Notes: generated from the letters alone by a model not told the origin. DNA of 64,000 nt from Leguminivora glycinivorella (GCF_023078275.1 NC_062977.1:7771118-7835117), one strand, 5' to 3'. Counted from the first letter of the stretch, positions 32,162 to 44,594 are shown. A program made the numbers and translations.

Positions 32162-34995
32162 AATAAAAAAAAACTCAAAATTGGTTTGTACAATGCAGGT
32201 TCTCTCGGCACGAATCATGACAACTTTATAGCGGCTGCAGCTCGGCAGGATCCTGACGTGCTTGCAATCAACGAATCGTGGTTAAGGGCGGGCGAGGAGG
32301 GGCGGGCTCCGGCACTTTCAGGATACAGTTTTCGGCATATTCCCAGACCGCAGGGTGACCGGTCGCGCGGTGGAGGCGTAGGTTTTTATGTCAAGCGAAA
32401 TCTCAATGCTCGAACCTGGCCACATCCTGTTGACCCATTGCATAGGTTGGTTGAACAGATGTGGATTACATTCACTCTCAATGGAAAGAAGCTAGTGGTT
32501 GGAACAGCATATCGACCACCTTGGATGAATCTACAATTATTTTTTGATGCCATAACTGACTCAGTTAGTTCAATTCGTGGCTATGATAATTTGATTATTC
32601 TTGGTGACTTCAATGTAAATCTATTGAACATCACAGATACGAAAACCACTCAGTTAAATAATTTTTTAACTAGTACTGGATTGTCACAATTCGTTTCTCA
32701 GCCTACACACTTTACTGACTCTAGCCAAACGCTGATAGATGTTGTTTGCTCAGACATGCAGGCCATTAACACTACCGTTGACCATGTCGGCTCTCTGTAT
32801 GGTCACTGTCTTGTTGTGAGTGAATTTAATGTTAAGCGTGAGGTTTTAAAGCCCTACCATATTACCTATAGGTCTTTCAATAATATATGCGACAAGGACT
32901 TTGATGTGGATTTGCAGTGCATGAGGTGGGACTTGATATTGGGCCTCGACAACTTGAATGATATGGTGGATGCTTTTAATCAACAAGTTCTTGGTTTATT
33001 TAATGTACATGCTCCAATTAACACATCTTTGATCAAAACCCAATCTTATCCCTGGATAACTGACACCATCAAATTAATGATGAAACTGCGTGACAGTGCT
33101 GCGGCAGAATTTCACAAAAATCAGAGTGATGCTAAAAGGACCTATTACAAAGACCTTAAATCTCTTGTAAACAAGGCTTTGTATTTTGAAAAGATAGCAT
33201 ATTTTAGACAAAACATTAATAATAAAATAAATCAACCTAGAACATTATGGAAAAACTTGAAATCTACAGTACTCCTTCATTCAATGATCCTAGTATCTTA
33301 AACAAACATTTTCTAGAGCTTCCAGGAACCACAGGAGTCACCATTTCACAACTGACCTTTTATGAATTCCATAGATATCATGATTCAGTGTTCCACCTAG
33401 AGACCATCAACTCTAATCATATTATTAAAATAGTAAAAGGTTTAAAATCAAATGCTGAGGGTTTTGATGGCATAAATTTAAATATGATCATTTTAACTTT
33501 CCCCTACACAATTGACATCATAACTAGTTTAATAAATACCTCAATCCTTACATCCACCGTCCCAGATATCTGGAAGTTAGCTGTAGTAAATCCTTTACCT
33601 AAAGTACCAAATCCATCCACTCTTAAAGACCTTAGACCTATAAGCATACTGCCCTGTCTGTCTAAAATTATGGAAAAAGTTGTTAGCTCACAGTTAGCCA
33701 CCTTTCTGGAAACTAATAATATCTTGCCAGATTTTCAATCAGGATTTAGGAAGGGACGAAGCACAATGACCGCATTGCTTGATGTCACTGACAATATTTT
33801 AGACGCCCAAGATAAAGGAATGTGCACTCTCTTAGTGCTTCTTGATTTCTCGAGGGCTTTTGATTCGCTAAACATAAATCTGCTGTTGTCAAAATTGGCT
33901 TACTACGGGTTTGATCACAAAACTATTATGTGGTTTGCGAGTTATCTGTGTAATCGCTCGCAAATTGTAAAGGTACGTCTCAATGATGGCTCCTCAAGTC
34001 TATCAGAAAAAGCTGAGTTAACTCGAGGAGTACCTCAAGGCTCTGTTATTGGACCACTCTTATTTATATTATATTCAGCAGATGTTACATCTCGCATCAT
34101 GCACTGCAAATATCACATTTATGCAGATGACATACAAGTATACATTTCATGTAAGCCATCAGATATCAATAGTGCCATACAGAAATTAAATCAGGACCTT
34201 ACCAGAATATCAACATGGGCCACAGAAAACTGCTTGGTACTTAACCCCAGCAAAACTAAGTACATTGTGTTTGGGAGTAAGCATCAACTGTCTAATGTTG
34301 ATATTTCGGAGAATGTCATGCTGATGAATGTACCAGTTGATAGAGTGTATGAAGCGCGCAACCTAGGTCTCCTTATGGACTGTGGATTACGATACGAGAA
34401 ACACATTGCAGAGACTATTAGAAATTGCTTCTACAGACTTAAGGTGTTGTACAAAATTCGTCCATATTTATGTGAAAGCCTGCGCATTCAATTGGTTGAG
34501 TCGCTTATACTGTCAAAATTCAATTACGTGGATGTCGTGTTTGGGCCAAGGCTTCTTGCTAAAACTAAAAGACTCATTCAACGTGTTCAAAATGCATGTG
34601 CTCGCTTCTGCTTCAACATTCCTTTGAGAGCTCATGTAACCCCGTATCTGAATAGCCATAACATTCTTAAAATGCAACACCGGCGTAAACTTCATTTGGC
34701 GTGTTTGCTCTTTGGTGTGCTGAACTTCAAAACCCCTGGATATCTTTTCGATAAACTATCTTGCGTAAAACTCCGTGAACGCCGTGAGTGCACAAGCCAT
34801 TTGTTGACGCCGCGTCATGCGACTGCCGCTTTCCGAGGTAGCTTCCGGTTTTCTGCCTCTCGTTGCTGGAATATAATCCCACCCCCTTTGAGGAACCTGC
34901 AAAGTATTCACAGTTTCAAATTAAAGCTTAAACAGTATTTGTTCGATCACCAACTTAACCAAGAAACCTGCGCACTTGACACGAGTTGCCTGTAG
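32162..34995 (+). pseudogene. LINE ORF2 (endonuclease plus reverse transcriptase), one frameshift
   Basis: First part to 33301: an apurinic-type endonuclease, with LYNAGSL, INESWL (catalytic E), GGGVGFYVK, VGTAYRPPW, ILGDFNVN (D/N), and a terminal SLYGHCLVV where many families have SDH. Second part 33247-34995: RT with FRP-like LRPISILPCLSK, FQSGFRKGRSTMTAL, LDFSRAFDS, GVPQGSVIGPLLF and the catalytic YADD (about 34120-34131), then the thumb and C-terminal region. The two frames overlap, and a one-base shift near 33260-33285 joins WKNLK to the SFNDPSILN side. No ATG precedes the LYNAGSL block in the open frame, which begins after a TGA at 32105, so the start is lost or non-AUG. Expected job: nick target DNA and copy the element RNA in place. 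Confidence 0.85.
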
Positions 34996-35515
34996 TTAAT
35001 ACTCACCACAATGTTTATGTTCCATCGGCCTGGGAATGGAATCGACAACTTGCAAACCTTATTAAGATAGTTGTTCAATTAGTTTATATTTGGTACAGTT
35101 TTGTAATCCATCCTCATTATCACGTCACGTTGTTAAATCTGTTGTCTTGTGTCAATTGTCATCTTTAGTTCATGTAACGTCCGTTGGCGCTAGTACACGA
35201 GCGTTTAATGTCACGCCACGCTATATCCGACCGGACTGATTCAGGTTCGGTCGCTATCAAAACATAAAGTCCGTCTAGCCATGTTTTTATTCTTGTCATG
35301 TTTTTATTTTTAAATTATGCTTTTTTTGTTCCTTTTGTTTCTTCTTTTGTATGTTATGTTACCTTCCGTGATTTTTCTCACTTAATGGTCTCACCGGAAG
35401 ACCAGCGCTGGAAGTCGCCAGCAATATGCTGAGGTGAAGCCATTTCGTGGCACTTTATTACTATTTTATGTCAGTGTAAAATTGTTTATTATCTGTGTGC
35501 TTTCGAATAAAAATA

Positions 35516-35553
35516 TTCTATTCTATTCTATTCTATTCTATTCTATTCTAATA
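35516..35553 (+). repeat. (ATTCT)n LINE tail
   Basis: About seven ATTCT units directly after GAATAAAAATATTCT. It marks the 3' end of the CR1-like LINE, as in LINEs that prime from short 3' repeats instead of poly(A). Confidence 0.85.
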
Positions 35554-36190
35554 TTAAATCCGCAATACACGTTCGTATTTCATCTTAAAATTAAACCAAA
35601 CGCGGACGTAAACTCCAAAGTAACAACTTATTTATGCCAAAAGCAAGGCATTAAATATCGCAAGTAACAATAAGAAGCGAGATCGTGGAAAATCACCGAG
35701 TAGCGAGTTGCAATTAGCGGGCGAACACCCAGCGGAAATAAATAACGATATTTGCCTCCAGCCGCAGATCCGGGTGAAAAATAAGTTAAGTGTACCGACA
35801 CGAATATCGATAAGTACTGATACAAATTTAGCAGTAGTAGTTAGAAGCTAAGACTAAGCATAAAAATAATGACTTTTATTTATAAACTAACCAAAAAATA
35901 AAAATTTTGAAAAAACCCCCGACCGCGACATAGTGGACCGATTTTCATGAAACATGGCTAAGAACACTCCCGACTAACTCAGCTTTCAAACAAAAAAGAC
36001 GTTAAGTTCGTAAAGACGCCACGAGTATTTTTTGACTCAGTTAAACACCGTTGCATACAATACTTTTTCTACGACCATGCACTTACTTTTTAATAGTTTT
36101 CTATAATAACTTTTGTGAAATTCGCACTATTTCCTGTATTTTGACTTGTCGGCCTCCCCTCTGTTCCTGCCTCACCCTGTCGCTCGCACT
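35554..36190. other. Unique stretch
   Basis: No gene, RNA or repeat recognised. Confidence 0.35.
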
Positions 36191-36323
36191 CTCCCGCGCC
36201 GCCGCCGCCGCCAGCCCCCGGCGCACCGCGCACCCACGCTATATCCCTTAAAGGCTTCCTAACACTGCTTTAAGAGCTATATCGTATGCGTGGGTGCGCG
36301 GGGCGCCGGGCGGGGGCGGGCAT
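36191..36323. repeat. GC-rich inverted repeat (MITE-like)
   Basis: Left arm CGCCGCCGCCAGCCCCCGGC then GCACCGCGCACCCACGC, right arm GCGTGGGTGCGCGGGGCGCC then GGGCGGGGGCGGGC, about 45 bp each with mismatches, around an AT-rich loop of about 50 bp. It is very GC-rich inside AT-rich DNA. The 66-codon frame across it is composition-driven. Confidence 0.6.
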
Positions 36324-37383
36324 CTTTTATGTAGGGTTTTAATGATCTATGCACGACACTGTAAATGACGAATAACAACACGGAAGTAGAAAAAATATAA
36401 TAAAGAAGGATATCCATTGAAAGCACATACGTCATATAGCATACCATAGATCAAGCAAACGTCAAATTAACATGTCAAATGAACTCAGTAAAATCCACTG
36501 AGTTGTCCGTCTTTAATCGTCAACAAAAACATTAAAAATGTCTCGTTACGGGATATTTAATTGCAACAACACAAAAATTATGATCACTCAAGGGCCTGAG
36601 TCATATCTAAACTAAAATCATAGACAACTTCAGTACAAAATCTGACACGCTCGGCCGCCATACAAATAGATGAACTTGTTTCTTCTATCTAAATCTGATT
36701 CTTTGATTGGAACGGATAAAGTACTTACTTAGAGACACAATGTCAATTATTATCAATTACAAGAATTCACTCAATTGTGATACAATCTCTGCCAAATTAA
36801 TTCACATCGAGCTTAGCAATAGGTAAGTTAATAACAATTTAGAGTAGGAAGTAAAAGCTTTATTATTCACGAAGATGGCTCCTATCTTGGTGCCCACTCA
36901 ATAAACGCTTTAAATATATTTAGGCAGAATTTAATTTACAAATTCGATGCTGGGCAGTGAGCGTTTGACGTGGCGGGAGATCACTAATGGCGACTACAGA
37001 AATGCAAATAGATTTGATTGGCTAGTCCTCCGAACCTCACTTCCCTACCTGTCTTTACGCTCCGGATTTTCCCTACAATTCAATACATCGTTATTCAGGA
37101 GTGCTTTGAGCAATTTCGATGATCATACTATGCATGTGAAATGATATACCGAGCGAGAAAGCGTTGGGCGTGTAAAGTACACCTTTACGAAAAACTAGCC
37201 TCCTGTTGAATATCATCTTCTTCGTACGCTTTTGTGAAAGAAATTGTAGTCATTGATGTCGTTGCACGAATATTTTTCGTTTCCCATTATACCTTTACTG
37301 TTATAAAAGAGTGGTCCAGTTGAAATTCATACATAACTAATTTTGTCCATTTTATGCTAACATCATTATAATATTATTAAATT
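36324..37383. other. Unique stretch
   Basis: No gene, RNA or repeat recognised. Confidence 0.4.
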
Positions 37384-37536
37384 AAAACGGGACTTAATCG
37401 CGTAAAACTTACGTATATACGAGTATTTAACCCGACGTTTGACCATGGACCACGGACGTAATGTCATGTCCGAAACGTCGGGTTAAATATAAACGTAAGT
37501 TTTACGCGATTAAGTTCCGTTTTAATTTAATAATAT
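37384..37536. repeat. Penelope-like terminal palindrome
   Basis: A 153-bp near-palindrome. TTAATCGCGTAAAACTTACG and TTTAACCCGACGTTTG are mirrored by CGTCGGGTTAAATA, CGTAAGTTTTACGCGATTAA and CCGTTTTAATTTAAT. The centre (GACCACGGACG...CGTCCG region, 37441-37482) resembles the GACGTTTCG / CGTGGTCA text of the Penelope-like terminal repeat at about 2820-2870, so I read it as a solo Penelope-like terminus; this is an inference. Confidence 0.6.
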
Positions 37537-38901
37537 GAGTGAAGATCGTGTTAGTTTAAATCAATATATCATTATAATAGAAATTGTATATCAATTAAGT
37601 TTTTCAATAACGTTTAATATTATTTTATCAAACGAACATACACATTAAAATAAGTAGGCATTATAACAAAATGAGAAAACGAAGACTACATACGGGATGT
37701 AACATAATCTGGCTTGTAGAAGCTAGCCTTCCACATTTTTCCTCCTAAGGGACCTGCCATGGATATCAGGTTACTTTATTATTTGAATTGGCAGAAATCG
37801 GCTAAGCTCAGAATGGAAGTCATTACAAGGGGAATTTACTAGCAATTTCATTGCCGAAAATGTTTCTGAGACCTACTTGCGTACTAGCAGTTTAGTATTT
37901 CATGTTGGTGTGTTACATTTCACTGTGGGCCGTGTCGTAATTCGTAGTCGGCATATTTACGCATTGCAAACACGTGGATGTTAAGCTAGGTAGACCGCGA
38001 TGTACTAGCCCTTTGCACTGCAGTATTCAAATTCTATCCGACTAGAACTCTTGGGAATAAGTCTAATCGAGTGATTGGTTTTGCATTTCGACTGGTTCGT
38101 GTGGTTTAGTTTTTAATAGCATTGCTGTGCAGGTATTGTGCCATATAAATTGGTTACTAATTCGGTCCTTTGGGAACGTGCACAAGAAAACCCCTTATAG
38201 CAGTTGCAAATAATATTATTATGCGTATTTTTATAGATCCTCGAGTGTTAAGTAAATAAAAATCGTACTAATTTCAATGCTACCTCTCGATATTATATTA
38301 AGTACTTATTTTAAACAATTCTGAGCGATTGAATTTTACTATTCCATTAGGTAGGTACTCAAAAAGATAAATCTTTAAGATAAAGTGACTTACTTGGTAC
38401 GGATTTATTCGCTCATTTTATTGTCCTCGATTCGTTTGGAATTCAGTAGAATTGGTAGTCACTATTTTGTTATGTTTGTATAACTCACAACACACCTTAG
38501 TCGGGACATATAAGTATTTATCTAAAAAAGCAATTAATTGTACATGCCAAAACCTACGACATTTTGACAGTATACACCGGAGGTTTCACTTCGAATAAGA
38601 TTAACGGATAGTGCAGAGAAATGTTTTTTTTTCGACATCGTCTATGATTCCAAAGATAATAGAATTTCATGTATGATTCGCCTTCTCAGTTGACAACCGT
38701 ATCTGTCAAATTTTGTGCAACACGGTTTTTACCTGTCCTATCTTAAATTGATTATTAATTTGGTTATTTCAATGTTACAAATAACGTACATGATCCGTGA
38801 CATAATAGCAGAAGATACATCTTATTCCTATTAAGGCTAATGAGTAGGCTTCGCCATCCAGCGGGCAAATGAAGCTATTCTTATGAGAGTAAGTATACCT
38901 A
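37537..38901. other. Unique AT-rich stretch
   Basis: No gene, RNA or repeat recognised. Confidence 0.4.
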
Positions 38902-39598
38902 TACAGGGTGTAATCGTTAAGTGTGGTCAGGCCATAATCCCGTAAATATAACGGATATCAGACATATTCCATTTGATATCGAAAGTGCGTTACACAATGA
39001 GTAAAATTACATTAAAAACTTTTTTTAAATAGAAGAAGTAATATTAAAAATACTAAGTTAAAACACTCCCATACATTTAGTATGACGACTTACAGCGTCA
39101 AATAATGTCGGGTGTCGAAAGAGATAATGATCAGTACGTGTAAATACTTGATAATTAATTGATATGGAGTAAGTTAATATGGAGAGGTTGTCTGGAAGAG
39201 ATCGCTGTTTAGCGATAAGACCGCCTGTTGTCTACCATTGTTAATTAAAGTTATGTGCTTTTTTTTATGTCATCTTGTTATATTGGTGAGCAATAAAGAA
39301 TATTTGTATTGTATTGTAAGTGGTTAACATAAGACAATTCATAAATCATTTGATAACAGTAAAATGCTTCGGCCGTATGAACTAGTCTTTCAATGAACGG
39401 CTTACCTACTAAATGTATGGAAGGGTTTGAAGTTAATATTTGGGATATTTCTGCTGTTATTTAAAAATAGTTATTAATGTAATTTTACTCATTGGGTAAG
39501 TAACGCTCGTCGCACTTTCGATATCAGTTGGAAGTTTTCTGATATCTGTTATATTTACGGAATTATAGCCTGGCCACACTTAACGATTACACCCTGTA
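38902..39598. mobile_element. DNA element with about 110-bp terminal inverted repeats and TA ends
   Basis: TACAGGGTGTAATCGTTAAG at the left tip is mirrored by TTAACGATTACACCCTGTA at the right; similarity between the arms continues for about 110 bp (ATATAACGGATATCAG, ATCGAAAGTGCG, ATGAGTAAAATTACATTAA). It is flanked by TA and 697 bp long. The interior holds a foreign LINE tail at 39178-39318. No transposase frame; a Tc1/mariner-type relative is suggested by TA only. Confidence 0.75.
39178..39318 (+). repeat. LINE 3' tail nested in the 38902 element
   Basis: TGGAGAGGTTGTCTGGAAG, ATCGCTGTTTAGCGATAAGA (hairpin-like), AATAAAGAATATTTG and (TATTG)n at the end. This is the 3' end of a LINE of a kind common in Lepidoptera, inserted in the loop of the inverted-repeat element. 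Confidence 0.65.
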
Positions 39599-40031
39599 TA
39601 TTACCGTAAATATACCGCATAAAGATCACGGAGACTTTTCAGTTAGTTAATAGCTTGCTTTTTATATCGTATAATTTTATTGGTTTTAATTTTGTAGTCA
39701 TAAAGTCATTTCCATAGTAATATAAAATACTGTTTATGAGCAAAAATGATTATTTAAACAAAACCGGGTATGAAGATACTTTACCGGTAAGGGAAAATAT
39801 ATTGTAGAATTCAATTTTTTAATCGTCATTCTAAATAATAAAAGCTAATATTAAAAACCTACAGTTAACAGTAATTTTAGTATCATCCAATGATAATGTT
39901 GTATTCAAATTCTTTAGCAGATTATGCATTTTGATTGTGACATTTTGAAGATGTCTACATATATTTAACACTAGTCATATTAAGTTTGGTTTCACACCAT
40001 ACCTAAATTTCATTAAATAAAACTGTTGCAG

Positions 40032-40114
40032 GATTCAAACATGGACAGGAACTGAATTGGAAAGATATCGCTATACCAAGAAAACCATATTTCTTTCTGC
40101 TTTCGTTGAAATAT
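40032..40114 (+). other. Exon-like segment (candidate host exon)
   Basis: AAACTGTTGCAG forms an acceptor and GAAATAT|GTAAGT a strong donor, enclosing 83 bp. Two frames are open; in one, completing a split codon, it reads FKHGQELNWKDIAIPRKPYF then FLLSLKY, ending on a codon boundary. No family is recognised. A family S repeat begins 20 bp after the donor, as expected in an intron. Chance splice-like matches are common, so this is weak. Confidence 0.25.
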
Positions 40115-40133
40115 GTAAGTACTTTTATCTCAT

Positions 40134-40290
40134 ACTAGCTTTTGCCCGCGGCTTCGCTCGCGTTAGAAAGAGTCAAAAAGTAGCCTATATCACTCTCCAT
40201 CCCTTCAACTATCTCCACTTAAAAAATCACGTCAATTCGTCGCTTCGTTTTGCCGTGAAAGACTGACAAACATTAGTATGGATTCTACTA
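40134..40290 (+). repeat. Family S repeat
   Basis: ACTAGCTTTTGCCCGCGGC through CTATCTCCACTTAAAAAAT and TTTTGCCGTGAAAGACTGAC to ATTAGTATGGAT; it lacks the CAGACACACAC segment of the 11711 copy. Confidence 0.7.
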
Positions 40291-42890
40291 TATCAATCAG
40301 ACTGATGTAATATTTATGTGTCCGAAACCGTACTTAAAGTAAAATTCTGTACTTATTTTATTAAATTCTCATTCGTCAATCACGCAAAATCGGCTGACGT
40401 GTTTCAATTAAATTAATTTACCAAATCAACCAAGTAACTCACAAACGTTTTAACATCCCGGTCTTACCTTCCCTTCCGATAATACTTTATCTTTGGAGCT
40501 TTTGCACTAACGATTGCATGTCTTAAGTGTGAACCCTTGAAACTTTCGAAGACGTTTTGTATTTCCACAACTGATAGCTTGCACTTATCTCATGTGGACC
40601 CACTTCCATTATTGGCAGTTGCGTCTTCCTGTACAGAGACAAAGCAACGACTTGACAAACTACAATATTGCAGTAGGTATTTGGAGAGCTTACCAGTATA
40701 ATACGCGATGACAAAGCGCCGTGAGCCGTGCCGCATTTCAGGCTCCAACTTATACGGCTAAATGCGAGTAGTGATGCAAGATGCTATGATAAATTGATTG
40801 AAAAGCTGAGAAGTTAAATATTAAATATACGTTAACCTTTAAGGCGACTTTTGTGGAAATACGTATTTGACCTAATTGTTTATCCACGCTAGCGATTGGT
40901 TTGATCAACTGGTTATGCTTACATTGGCCACTTAAGATTAGACCGCTACGGTAAAATGCCAAGGAATATTTTTTAACATTTTATTTTTCAAATGTGTACA
41001 AATTGCTTTTCGCTAAATTCTAAATTAGTTCCGCTACTTGGAAAAATGTAAATTCATGCTATGACCTATAATGTCTTTTTAGAAATTGAATGTATCTACA
41101 GTGTATTTTAATCGTCGTATCAGTTAAACAACACAAAACTGCATAACAACAAAAAGCAAGCTTAACCTATAAAAACACCACTATTTCATTAAATAAAGCA
41201 TTCTTCTCACTTTAAAATATAATAGCGCGAAGAGTTTACGGTCAACGAGCGACTAGAAATTGGGTTTAAATGAACGAGGTGTAGTCTCGGTATCGCAAAA
41301 TCTTATTTAATTGAATGATAACAGCCGCAAGACAGTACTCTGTTTATGTAAATTTGACTCGGTTATTAGACCCTCGTTGGAATGTTTCGATTAGGTCGTG
41401 CTAGAGCGTATTTTAATCATAGTTTTAGCTGTCAATAACTTAAATATTTATAGCTCATTACGGCAATGTTACAAAGCTGTTTATACATTTGGATTTTAAT
41501 AGATAATTAATGAAAGAGTATTACGTAATATAATTACACGGTAATTTATCCGATTAATACATAAATACCTCTTTAATGCAAATTTATGCTCGTAGCGCTA
41601 TGCCGCAGCCGGTTCTTACCTTGCTTCTTAATACAAAGGGACAAAGTCTTATAAAAAGGAACCAAGTACTTGACGTCTATTCCATATACATTTTTTCCTG
41701 TTCTGATTTTTTTCCATCCCTCTTATTAACATTCTAAAAACAATTTCATCCCCACAAAAGGGGTAAAGTGTTTATATCACAACACCTATTCAAACGGCCG
41801 AGGAGAAAATTTGCATTAAATCCATTTACAGCGAAGATTATGGCCTCACGGAATAGTCTGCTCTGCGGCGGCGGCGTATTCCGTAGGCAGTATTGCAACG
41901 CACAATACACGTCGATTCGGATTACGCTATCGGCCGCCTCGTAAGTGGCTACGTAGCCTCAAATAGGCACTTACTGACGCCACAATGAGACACCTCATAG
42001 CTTCCTTAGCTAGATCGCGCCCCAAGATTGTGCTATCACCGATACGCGACGCGCTTTTACGCTATAATTGAATTAGATATTACTTACGTTAGCGCGTTCA
42101 ACCATCAATATATTGCTTTAGACGGATATGTAAACTGATAATGTTGGGCGTGAATATTTGCATATGATTAGCGTGACGTGTTGAATACGAAATCTTACGC
42201 ATTGTTTATGGTTGATAGATATACTCGTACTTACCTAGATATTGTTGATTAATTCATACATATTTCTATAAGTTTGGTTATGCATATAAATATAATATAA
42301 TTTTATTTTTTAAATTTATTGGTTTTAGCCTATTTTTGATATATTCAAACTACGTGTATTGAATAGTTATCTTTCGTTTGGGTTTTATTAAATTTGTGTG
42401 AAAAGTGACGACGCCGCTTGGAACGTTATTCCTGCGTCGACCGACCTAAGCCTTTATAAACGCTCGTAACAATTTTCAGTTTTGAAATCGATACACGGCG
42501 AGCAGAATGCCAGGCGGTTAGCATCAAATTCTATGCACATTTTCAGGAATAGGGAAGCAATTTTCACTCAATCCCTCTCGACAACAAGTTCAAACTTACG
42601 CTGCGTACGTGCGTTCATATCAATGGTATAACAAATAGGCTGATATTTCGTCAGAAATAACCCGAATCAAGTTTCAGTGCGAAAGCTTTGTGTGTGGCAG
42701 GTGAAAAAGTGAGAGGCTTGATTTATTCGTCCCGGCGCCGCCTAACGCTGGATGATTGAACGGAGAACGTGTTTATACATCGGCCAAACCGTGAAATATG
42801 ACAGATGTAATACGTTTGTAAACCTGACGTTTGTCTATTTTAAAACGTTAGAGAATTAAACTAGTCACTGGTTCACTCTATTCAGCCTGT
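40291..42890. other. Unique region
   Basis: No gene, RNA gene or repeat recognised. A GC-richer patch lies at about 41845-41950. Confidence 0.4.
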
Positions 42891-43044
42891 ATATCGTCAC
42901 TACTTTGAAAAAATCTCGTATCTCACGCTGTTCCTCAAAGTTAAAACGCAATAAGTCTATATGCATTCCATACATACTTACTACAATTTTATTTTCATTG
43001 ATAGACGAAGATACAAGTTTCTTCAAAGTAGTGACTGACGATAT
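42891..43044. mobile_element. MITE with ATATCGTCACTACTTTGAA ends
   Basis: ATATCGTCACTACTTTGAA on the left and TTCAAAGTAGTGACTGACGA plus TAT on the right, a roughly 20-bp inverted repeat with a small insertion, 154 bp overall. Overlapping 65- and 84-codon frames on opposite strands are by-products. Confidence 0.65.
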
Positions 43045-43634
43045 GTACTTTAACAAATATTTTATAAAATTTTCAATCACTTTTATTCCAAAAATACATT
43101 GATATTTATAAAATAACACATTATCTACTTACACTAACTACATCATGCATACCAATTTCTGTAGAATAATCTAGATAGTTTTTGAATTAGTCGTCAGATG
43201 GTATAAATGGAATTTATGGAATAGCGGTATTTTACACATTTTTAAAACGTAATTTAAATTAAAGAGAATTCCATTTTGGAGATTAGTAAAGTTGTCAAGC
43301 CGATCTTCAGGCCAGATCTACAAGCAAGTAAATGCAAGTTAATTAATATGTTCACTATTATTACTCATGTATTGCAATAATATGTATATATCTTAAATTG
43401 TGAAAGATAAACAAGTGTGAATTGTAACGACTATTTAATTTTGTTCTTAAAGAAGAAGGAATGCCCGTTGAACATGAAAATATTTTGCAACTAGACAGGC
43501 TATTTTATTCTGTCAAACGCCTCCATTTCGATCTGCACGGATGCATAACATACCGCTTAGGTCGTATTGGTCGTAACTCTGTTGAAATAATCGAATTTAG
43601 GGTTAATTTTAGTACAATTTCACAAAATTTTTGA

Positions 43635-44090
43635 CGCGTCTCTTCTTCTTCTTCTTTGTCGTATCCTCATGGCTGAGGGACGTGACGAATGTAGACACTC
43701 TTCACCAGTTGTCTCCACGCCACTCGATCCTGGCCCAGTGCATGCTAGCCTGCAAAGTGGTCTTTGTCACAGACGTTATTCTGTCTGCCTAACGTGTGCC
43801 CAAGCTTCCACTTCTTCGCTTCCTTGCCATGCGTCCCGTGATTGTGAGCTTCTCTAGACTATCTGGTGCGGTCCTGCTCAGATGGGCGAAGAAACCCAGC
43901 ACACGTTGGGTGCAAATAGTGGAGAGTCGCGTTTTGATGCCGAGTTCCTCAAGAATAGAGACGTCTGTACGGCGTTCAGTCCATGAGATCCGGAGCATTC
44001 TCGCCAGCACCACATCTTGAACGCATGTATTCTGCGATTTCTGCGGCGCATTTATTGACGCGTCTATGTAACTCCAAAACTTACACATTT
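43635..44090 (-). pseudogene. RTE-type LINE RT C-terminus with (AAG)n tail
   Basis: Minus strand from about 44088: VLARMLRISWTERRTDVSIL, EELGIKTRLSTICTQRVLGF, FAHLSRTAPDSLEKLTITG, then after GTR a stop, and further matching text (WADRI-like, then TTLQASMHWA) in shifted frames. This is the RMLRI.WT.RRTN.SILEEL...R.LGFFGH..R pattern ending RTE-type RTs. The minus strand then runs into a short AAG repeat at about 43640-43660, the element's 3' tail. It is 5'-truncated and broken, so dead. Confidence 0.75.
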
Positions 44091-44234
44091 TCTCGTCACC
44101 GCAAAGTGTCTAAGATGAATCGGGCGATGAGGTGAACTGACATTTTATAACGCCAGGTAGCGCCACTGAAACCGTTTGCTGTCAGTGTCAAATCACATAC
44201 ATGTGCTTTGACTTTTCTGTGGCCAAGAGTAAAC

Positions 44235-44458
44235 CCATCCATACTAATATTATAAGTGGGAAAGTGTGTTTCACGGCAAAGCGGAGCGACGAATTGTCGT
44301 GATTTTTGAAGTGGAGATAGTTGAAGGGATGGGTGACATAGGTTACTTTTTGTCTTGTCTTGTCCCCCCACTTCCCTAACATGGAGGGTGGAAATTTGTA
44401 TGGAGCATTCCGAAATTTTCGACTTAAACGCGAGGGAAGCCGCGGGCAAAAGCTAGTT
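44235..44458 (-). repeat. Family S repeat with a small insert
   Basis: Minus-strand copy: ATCCATACTAATATTATAA, TCACGGCAAAGCGGAGCGAC, GTGGAGATAGTTGAAGGGAT, then about 75 bp of unrelated sequence (CCCCCCACTTCCCTAACATG region), then GGGCAAAAGCTAGTTTA. Confidence 0.65.
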
Positions 44459-44594
44459 TATAATAATAAAAAAAAAAATTTTTCGAAAATTATTAGCTTC
44501 ACAATCATGCCGTAATTTGTAACTACAGTGGTTGCAGTGGCGACATCTTTCCTAAATTTTCATCTTCATTAAGATAAAGTAATGAATCAAACAG

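Larger units (their letters stand above)
30520..35553 (+). mobile_element. Near full-length CR1-like LINE
   Basis: About 5 kb: a 5' UTR of about 370 bp, ORF1 (30891-31907), a 254-bp spacer, ORF2 in two overlapping frames (32162-34995), a 3' UTR of about 510 bp and an (ATTCT)n tail at about 35516-35553. The RT and ORF1 types point to the CR1 group. The 5' end is set approximately, since no target duplication was found. The only clear coding lesion is a frameshift near 33260-33285, so this is a young copy or the frameshift is a sequence error. Confidence 0.85.

Noticed and set aside
37384..37536. Hammerhead ribozyme in the Penelope-like terminal palindrome
   Set aside because: Some Penelope-like elements carry such ribozymes and a GAAAC string is present, but I could not find a matching CTGATGA core in either this palindrome or the 2575-2900 copy.
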